Assembly (NCBI RefSeq): GCF_010977575.1
Contig: NZ_CP048812.1
Coordinates: 496,001-560,000, forward strand
Direction: 5' to 3'
Origin: Halomonas socia
GTDB lineage: Bacteria; Pseudomonadota; Gammaproteobacteria; Pseudomonadales; Halomonadaceae
Length of the DNA stretch: 64,000 bases
The number at the start of each line of letters is the position of its first letter. Position 1 is the first letter of the stretch. The position numbers were made by a program, and so were the translations under genes. The notes under the pieces were generated by a model, which was not told where the DNA came from, did no database searches, and saw nothing but the letters and a program-made list of their open reading frames with translations. Shown piece by piece: positions 58,581 through 64,000 of the stretch.

Positions 58581-59202
58581 ATGCAGTCACGCTACTTCAC
58601 CATCAACGACTACCCCCAGGGCACGCCAGACCGCGAGCTGTTCGAACTGCACGAGACCGAGCTGCCCGCCCTGGCAGAGGGCCAGGTACGCATCCGCAAC
58701 ACTTGGCTGTCGGTGGATCCCTACATGCGCGGCCGCATGAGCGGCGTGAAGACCTATGTCGATCCTTTCACCCTCGGCGAGCCGCTCGAAGGCGCCGCGG
58801 TGGGCGAGGTGATCGAGTCTCGAAATGCGCGCCTGCCCGGAGGGCTTCGATGTCTACTACGAGAACGTCGGCGGCGTCTGCCTTGAGGCCGCGCTCAACA
58901 CCCTGCGCACCGGCGGTCGCATCGCCGTGTGCGGAATGATCGCCCGCTACAACGCAGAAAGGCCGGCTCCCGGACCCAGCAACCTGGCCATGGTGCTGAT
59001 CAAGCGCCTGCGCATGCAGGGCTTCATCATCTTCGACCACTGGAACGACTATCCGCGCTTCCTGGAAGAGGTCGGCCCGCAGGTCGCCAATGGCGAGATC
59101 GACTACACGGAGACCGTCGAGGAGAGCCTCGAACGCACGCCGGATGCCTTCCTGGCGCTGTTCGAGGGCACCAACACCGGCAAGATGCTGGTACGGATCT
59201 GA
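58581..59202 (+). pseudogene. CurA-like NADP-dependent oxidoreductase with its middle deleted
   Basis: The start is normal (YFTINDYPQGTPDRELFELH, LSVDPYMRGRMSGVKTYVDP, GEVIESRNA). At about 58825 the sequence jumps in another frame to ACPEGFDVYYENVGGVCLEA and continues to a normal C-terminus (NTGKMLVRI) at 59202. Some 150 residues, including most of the NADP-binding Rossmann part, are missing; the family is about 335 residues. The ribosome site and start remain. Confidence 0.8.
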
Positions 59203-59214
59203 AGCCTCCACCCA

Positions 59215-59601
59215 CTACCTTGGCGTGATCGGCTCGACGAGATGCGCTCTATCCACCGGGGCCGAGTAAGGCTCGGGCCAGTACTCGACCAGCCGCGTGA
59301 TCTCGCCCGTCTGCACCGTGAAGAAGGAGATCGCCATGGCCGATTGGACGCCATCGGTGATGGCGACCTCTGTCACCACCGCATCGCCTCCTTCGACGAT
59401 ACGGTTCAGCGTGAACTGCCAGCGCCCGTGGGCCGGGTATTCCGCATTCATCTGTGCGAAGCGCTCACCACCGCGGATGCGCTCGTTGGACTGCGGCCAT
59501 TCAAGCACGAAATCCCGCGCGAGTACCGCCGCCACCGAGTAAAAATCGTTGGATGCCATCAGCCGCCAGAATTCGCACACCACCTCGCCCGCCGTTTTCA
59601 T
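59215..59601 (-). CDS. SnoaL/NTF2-like protein
   Basis: The 128-residue protein has the NTF2-like cone fold pattern: EVVCEFWRLMASNDFYSVAA, LARDFVLEWPQSNERIRGGE and FFTVQTGEITRLVEYWPEPY. Such proteins are often ketosteroid isomerase-like enzymes or ligand binders of unknown substrate. GGGAGAGCAGG precedes the ATG. Confidence 0.8.
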   Translation of the reverse strand: MKTAGEVVCEFWRLMASNDFYSVAAVLARDFVLEWPQSNERIRGGERFAQMNAEYPAHGRWQFTLNRIVEGGDAVVTEVAITDGVQSAMAISFFTVQTGEITRLVEYWPEPYSAPVDRAHLVEPITPR

Positions 59602-59675
59602 CCTGCTCTCCCTTGCACAGCCCTAACGCAGCCAGGCCGCAACGGTCTCTTTGATCGACCAGCCGCGCCACGCGG

Positions 59676-60434
59676 CTAGCCCAGGTGTCGTTCGAAGAAA
59701 TCGATCAGCAGTTCATGGTGATGATTCTCGCCCTCGCTTCCCGGCAGGTGGTCCTCGCCCTCGTAGTAATGGACTTCAGGCCTGCGCTCGTGGGCCAGGA
59801 GACGCTTCTCCAGCCGTCTCGTCATATCCACCGACCACAGCCTGTCCTTCAGCCCATGGGAGAGAAACAGCGGCCCAGGGTACCGCTCGACCTCAATCGG
59901 AGTCGTGGGCAATACCCCTTCGGCGCTATCCTTCCAGCTCCAGGCACGCTTGCCGCCATCCCATGACTGCCAGCCGGGGTCGCCGGAATCGCGAAAGCTG
60001 CGCGCATCGAAGCCACCACACACCACATCGGGCGGGCTGTGCGCGGCAATCGCCTCGGGGATCCCTGGCATAGCATCCTTGGCCATCAATGACGCGAGCA
60101 ACAGGGCGTGTTCTGCACCGCGCGAGACACCGTAAAGGCCGATTCGCGGCCCGGCCAACGGAAAGTCGCGCAGTGCTGCCAGCGCAGCTACGCTGCGATC
60201 CAGCGGACAGTCGACGATATGCCCCGCATTCCAGGCATTGCCACCGCTGGAGTAACCCAACGGAAAGGCCAGGAACCCATGGGCAGCAAGAATCGCTGCG
60301 TTGCGGTGACTCCACCCCGACCAAGCCCCTTCCGAGCCATGCAGAACCATGATGGCAGGAAAAGGGCCCTCCCCCGGTGGGCCATAGGTGGTGCCCCATT
60401 CAGGTATCAGGCGCCGTACTATCCGAAGCTCCAT
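59676..60434 (-). CDS. BAAT/dienelactone-type alpha/beta hydrolase
   Basis: The 252-residue protein has PAIMVLHGSEGAWSGWSHRN (oxyanion region), the nucleophile elbow GLYGVSRGAEHALLLA, an acid in SHGLKDRLWS and a His in the HHHELLIDFF end, like BAAT C-terminal or dienelactone hydrolases. The substrate is unknown. A partial second copy survives in the chimera at 55533-55800. Confidence 0.85.
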   Translation of the reverse strand: MELRIVRRLIPEWGTTYGPPGEGPFPAIMVLHGSEGAWSGWSHRNAAILAAHGFLAFPLGYSSGGNAWNAGHIVDCPLDRSVAALAALRDFPLAGPRIGLYGVSRGAEHALLLASLMAKDAMPGIPEAIAAHSPPDVVCGGFDARSFRDSGDPGWQSWDGGKRAWSWKDSAEGVLPTTPIEVERYPGPLFLSHGLKDRLWSVDMTRRLEKRLLAHERRPEVHYYEGEDHLPGSEGENHHHELLIDFFERHLG

Positions 60435-60470
60435 ATAGTCATCCTGTCGGTACGCAAGTGGTAGGGCCAG

Positions 60471-60611
60471 TCACAAAGCCCGCAAGACACGATCCGCCTC
60501 GACAATCTCATGCTGGCTGTAAACGTGCACCCCCTCCTGCCGCAGAAGCGCCGAGGTAACGCCAACACCGGGTCGCCCGCCACCCGTAAATACAAAAATT
60601 CTCATTCGCAT
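60471..60611 (-). CDS. Possible 46-residue protein upstream of the hydrolase
   Basis: A short frame starts at ATG 60611 (or 60605) and reads MRMRIFVFTGGGRPGVGVTS then ALLRQEGVHVYSQHEIVEAD. The part LLRQEGVHVYSQHEIV recurs at 46625-46690 upstream of the acetyltransferase gene as [16 protein letters not shown], at both DNA and peptide level. That second copy has no usable start. No family is recognised; it might be a remnant of a larger gene once shared by both loci. Confidence 0.35.
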   Translation of the reverse strand: MRMRIFVFTGGGRPGVGVTSALLRQEGVHVYSQHEIVEADRVLRAL

Positions 60612-60741
60612 TGAAAGCTTGCGATCATTCATGCATGCTTAGCCTATCCACATCGCACCCCCAACCTCGCCGACGACGGCCCTCCGAGCACACACAGGAT
60701 GCCTGCCGCCGCGGGTAGCGTCATTGGCCGGAACTCCCCGA

Positions 60742-62198
60742 ATGGATGCAGTGACTTTCATGGCAGATCCCGCCCAGTCTCCGAGCCAGCCAGGCCGCGC
60801 CACGACATCCGACCGAGCGCGGGCATCGTGCAACGCCTGGCGACTCGTCGGTGTGCTCGTCGCCGCCGGCTGTGTCGGCGGCCTGCTCACCCTGCATCTA
60901 CCGCTGCCGATGGCAGGCACCGCGGCGCTCGTCGTCTTCTGTATCGGCCTGTGGGCAACGGCAGCCGTGCCCGAATACTGGCCGGCACTCGCTTTCTTCC
61001 TAATCGCCATTCTGTTCCAGCTGGCTCCGGCCGAGACGGTCTTCTCGGGCTTTCACTCCTCGACCTTCTGGCTGTTCTTCGGTGGCATCGTGCTGGGGAT
61101 CGCCATTCGCCATACGGGCCTCGGCCAGCGTATCGCGCAGCTGCTCTCCAGCCGCCTCGGCGACACCTACGCTGGGATGATCGTGAGAGTCACGCTGGCA
61201 GGGCTGGCCCTGGCCTTTATCATCCCCTCCTCGATGGCTCGCATCTTCCTGCTGCTACCGCTGATCATGGCGATGGCCGACAGCCTCGGCTATCACCCCG
61301 GCTCGAACGGCAGAACGGGCATGTTGATCGCCGCCGTGTTCGGCACCTGGGCCCCGCGTTCAGCATCCTCCCCTCCAATGCGCCCAACATGATCCTGTCC
61401 GGCATGGTGGAGAGCCTCTACGCTCAGCAGTTCTCGTACGGCTACTACCTGCTCCTGCACTTCCCCGTGCTCGGCCTGTTGAAGGCCGTGGCCGTGGCAT
61501 TCCTGGCGCTTTGGATGTTTCCCGATCGCGATCCCGTCACCACTGACGCCGAGGCTCGCCAAGCTTCCTCTCCCCTGAGCGCTGCGGAGCGGCGACTCGT
61601 CGGCGTGCTCGTCGCCTGCATTCTCCTGTGGCTGACCGATGGCCTGCACGGCATCTCACCAGGCTGGGTCGCCCTGGCCGCAGCGCTCTACTGCCTGCTG
61701 CCGGCGTCTCACCTCAGCCCCGGCCAATCCATCAACGCACGGGTCAACTACGGTTCGCTGTTCTTCGTGGCGGGGATCATCGGCCTGGGAGCGGTTATCG
61801 CGTCGACGGGGCTGGGCGAGGCCGCCATGAACTGGACGGAGCGCCACGTGGCCTTCGCCCCCGACCAGCCGCTGTGGAATGCCCTCGTCTTGACGGCCAT
61901 TTCCACCCTGTTCGCCATCGTCGTCAGCCTGCCCGGCGTGCCCGCCATCATGACCCCCGCCGCGGAAAGCCTGGCCGACGCGACTGGACTCTCGCTGATG
62001 GCCGTGCTGATGACCCAGGTGCTCGCCTTCTCCAACGTGCTGTTGCCCTATCAAGCGCCCCCGCTGCTGGCCGCCCTGCACATGGCCCAGTTGCCCCTGG
62101 AGGCGATGACCAAGTTCTGCCTAGCGCTGTTCGCGGTCGGCATCGTGGCGCTGGTACCGCTGGAGCTGGCCTGGTGGTTCGTGCTCGGGTTGTTGTGA
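60742..62198 (+). pseudogene. SLC13/DASS-type anion transporter, frameshifted
   Basis: The first frame (ATG 60742 or 60760 to about 61352) and a second frame (about 61353 to 62198) together make a complete DASS membrane protein: FSGFHSSTFWLFFGGIVLGI, then TWAP | AFSILPSNAPNMILSG with the conserved NAPN, and later AFSNVLLPYQAPPLLAALHM. The break is a single base at GCCCCGCGTT (61351-61360). The family moves dicarboxylates or sulfate with sodium. Inactivation or sequencing error cannot be told apart. Confidence 0.8.
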
Positions 62199-62383
62199 CT
62201 ACCGAACGTCGACTCCGGATCGACGAGAAAGGCGGCACCGCCTGCCAGGTGGGCAATGCCGAAGGTGAGCATGGGTCTTCCTGCCGTCAGTCAGCAATAT
62301 CACTCTCTTGTCGCAGTGAACCGGTCAGTCCCATCCCCCCTGTCGTCTACACTGCACTCTGCAGACGACCATCAGGAGCCCCC

Positions 62384-63319
62384 ATGTTACCGGAACCCCC
62401 GCCCCTGTCGCGGCGGCGACTGCTCGGCGGCCTGCTGGCCCTCGCCGCCGGTTCGGCGCTGCCGCCGCTCACCGCACGCGGCGAGCCCGGCGAAATGCTC
62501 ACCCGCGAGGTGCCCGCCACCGGCGAGTCGCTGCCGCTGGTGGGGCTGGGCAGTTGGATCACCTTCAACGTTGGCGACGACCCGGCACTGCTCGAGGCGT
62601 GCACGGCCGTGATGGCGGCCTTCTTCACCGAGGGCGGACGGATGATCGACTCCTCGCCGATGTACGGCTCCTCCCAGGCCACCATCGGCCATGCCCTCGC
62701 CGAGCTCGACGCCACCGACCGCGTCTACGCGGCCGACAAGATATGGACCTCCAGCCCCTCCGAAGGACCTTCGCAGCTCGAGGCCTCTCGGCGCGATTGG
62801 GGCGTGCCGCGATTCGACCTGCTGCAGGTGCACAACCTGCTCGCCTGGGAGAAAAACCTGGCAACCCTGCAAGCCATGAAGGCCGAAGGCGACGTCCGCC
62901 ACATTGGCATCACCACCTCCCACGGTCGGCGCCACGACGTCATCGAGCGCATTTTACGCGAGGCCAACATCGACTTCGTGCAGCTCACTTACAACATCGT
63001 CGACCGCGAGGCGGAAGAACGCCTGCTGCCGCTGGCCCGCGAGCGCGGCATCGGGGTGATCGCCAACCGTCCCTTTCAGCAGAAGCGTCTGATACGCCGC
63101 CTGGAGGGCGAGCCGCTGCCCGATTGGGCGACCGAGATCGACGCCGAGACCTGGGCGCAATTCATCCTCAAGTTCATCGTCGCCCATCCCGCCGTGAGCT
63201 GCGCCATCCCTGCGACCACCCAAGTCGAGCACGTGCGCGAGAACCTGGCAGCGGCCCGCGAACCGCTCCCCGACGCCGAACTGCGCAGCCGCATGGCCGG
63301 CTACGTCCAGAGCCTGTAA
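62384..63319 (+). CDS. Exported (Tat) aldo/keto reductase
   Basis: The 311-residue protein starts with a twin-arginine signal (LSRRRLLGGLLALAAGSALP) and then has an aldo/keto reductase fold: LPLVGLGSWITFNVGDD, RMIDSSPMYGSSQATIGHAL, DLLQVHNLLAWEKN and a C-terminal CAIPATTQVEHVRENLAAAR. A Tat signal implies export of a folded cofactor-bound enzyme, as in a small group of periplasmic AKRs. CAGGAGCCCCC precedes ATG 62384. Confidence 0.88.
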   Translation: MLPEPPPLSRRRLLGGLLALAAGSALPPLTARGEPGEMLTREVPATGESLPLVGLGSWITFNVGDDPALLEACTAVMAAFFTEGGRMIDSSPMYGSSQATIGHALAELDATDRVYAADKIWTSSPSEGPSQLEASRRDWGVPRFDLLQVHNLLAWEKNLATLQAMKAEGDVRHIGITTSHGRRHDVIERILREANIDFVQLTYNIVDREAEERLLPLARERGIGVIANRPFQQKRLIRRLEGEPLPDWATEIDAETWAQFILKFIVAHPAVSCAIPATTQVEHVRENLAAAREPLPDAELRSRMAGYVQSL

Positions 63320-63325
63320 CGAGCC

Positions 63326-63997
63326 ATGCCGATAAGCGAGTGGTGGAGCTACCATCCTGCGGACTTCCTGATGTTTTCGCTGCGCGTCTACGAGCGCCTC
63401 TTCGTGCTGCACAACCAGGCGCTTTGGCCGGCCCAACTGCTGGCGCTGGCTCTCGGCGTCGGCCTGCTCCTGGTGCTGTGGCAACCCAGGGCCGGGCAGC
63501 TACGCCTTATCGTTCCTCTGCTGGCGACGGGATGGGTTTTCGTCGCTTGGGCCTTCCTGTGGCAGCGCTACGCCCCCATCAACTGGGGCATCCGCTACGT
63601 GGTGCCGCTCTTCGTGCTCCAGGCACTGCTGCTGCTCGTCCTGAGCCGGTGGCACGGAGGGCGGGTTCTGTCATCGCACCGGCTGACGTCACGCGCCCTT
63701 GGCCTGGGGCTCGTGGCCTATGCCGTTTTCCTGCATCCCCTCACCGCCCTGCTGAACGACCACGGCCTGGCCAGTGCCGAGGTGATAGGGCTCACTCCCG
63801 ACCCGCTGGCCATCGCCACGCTCGGCGTAGCGGCGCTGGCCCGATCGGCGCGATGCGGCTGGGCCCTGTTGATCATCCCCCTCCTGTGGTGTCTGATCAG
63901 CGCCGCCACCTTGCAGTTGCTGGAGGCGCCGGGCGCCTGGGTGCCGCTACTCGCGGCTGTAATCGCCGTGGTCGCACGGCTCATGCCACACGGCTGA
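63326..63997 (+). CDS. DUF6064-type membrane protein
   Basis: A 223-residue protein with about seven hydrophobic helices and the family-like start MPISEWWSYHPADFLMFSLR then RVYERLFVLHNQALWPAQLL. It begins 6 bases after the exported AKR, so the two are probably co-transcribed. Function unknown. Confidence 0.75.
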   Translation: MPISEWWSYHPADFLMFSLRVYERLFVLHNQALWPAQLLALALGVGLLLVLWQPRAGQLRLIVPLLATGWVFVAWAFLWQRYAPINWGIRYVVPLFVLQALLLLVLSRWHGGRVLSSHRLTSRALGLGLVAYAVFLHPLTALLNDHGLASAEVIGLTPDPLAIATLGVAALARSARCGWALLIIPLLWCLISAATLQLLEAPGAWVPLLAAVIAVVARLMPHG

Positions 63998-64000
63998 GCC

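Noticed and set aside
62200-62272. Minus-strand peptide starting MLTFGIAHLAGGAAFLVDP
   Set aside because: It looks like the start of a membrane protein, but the frame then runs into the transporter gene in antisense; at most a small remnant.
61628-62383. Upstream part of the plus-strand frame that leads into the Tat-AKR
   Set aside because: It overlaps the DASS transporter in another frame and has no family likeness; the AKR starts at 62384 with its own ribosome site and Tat signal.

Overview
The window is high-GC gammaproteobacterial chromosome, most like Halomonas or another member of the Halomonadaceae. This is inferred from gene content and order (bepA next to nadA, scpA-scpB-rluB, purL beside mltF, a YeeN-type YebC, a PA4780-like RIO kinase) and not from a 16S gene. 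About 46 kb is ordinary housekeeping sequence. One 8.1 kb piece is an integrated element, and the stretch from about 42 to 62 kb is marked by broken and fused genes.

Layout. 1-2.7 kb: the start of a TusA-like gene, the protease/chaperone bepA, and nadA. 2.93-11.06 kb: an integrative element inserted at the 3' end of a tRNA-Lys gene. It is bounded by a 14-bp direct repeat, and all its genes read leftward. From the tRNA end it carries a P4-type integrase, a protein with an exact 180-bp internal tandem duplication, an AlpA-like regulator, an Icd/Ash-like ORF overlapping a C4-like antisense RNA, five small overlapping ORFs, a winged-helix protein that runs into a cluster of palindromic GGACGCAA repeats (a possible replication origin), a zinc-ribbon peptide, a degenerate M41-like protein, a probable HK97-fold capsid protein and several small unknown genes. 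I see no portal, large terminase, tail, helicase or primase genes. It looks like a very small capsid-carrying phage satellite, and it is the strongest candidate here for something undescribed. 11.0-11.3 kb: two tandem tRNA-Lys genes with a strong promoter; their original terminator now lies beyond the far end of the element.

11.3-35.8 kb: rluB-scpB-scpA, radD, purL, mltF, a diguanylate cyclase, tadA, tesB, a TSUP permease, a secreted BFN-PDZ protein, a yebC family gene, an M24 hydrolase, a frameshifted alpha/beta hydrolase, a rhomboid protease, a tautomerase, a creatininase-family amidohydrolase, a chemoreceptor with a sigma-28 promoter, a RIO kinase and dbpA. 36-41.9 kb: small unknown genes, two more diguanylate cyclases, an RlpA-like protein and yghU.

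42-63 kb: working genes (two cold-shock genes with the same long leader, mscS, an acetyltransferase, an aldo/keto reductase pair with an adjacent regulator, zinT with a Zur-box-like site, a Fur-controlled siderophore receptor, a membrane operon, a Tat-exported aldo/keto reductase) lie among deletion scars. The scars include a regulator and a monooxygenase that both lost their 5' ends, a GlxA-type regulator fused tail to tail with a gutted SDR, a hydrolase/acetyltransferase chimera and a CurA-like gene missing its middle. Several other genes differ from an intact frame by a single base, which could be real decay or residual sequencing error.
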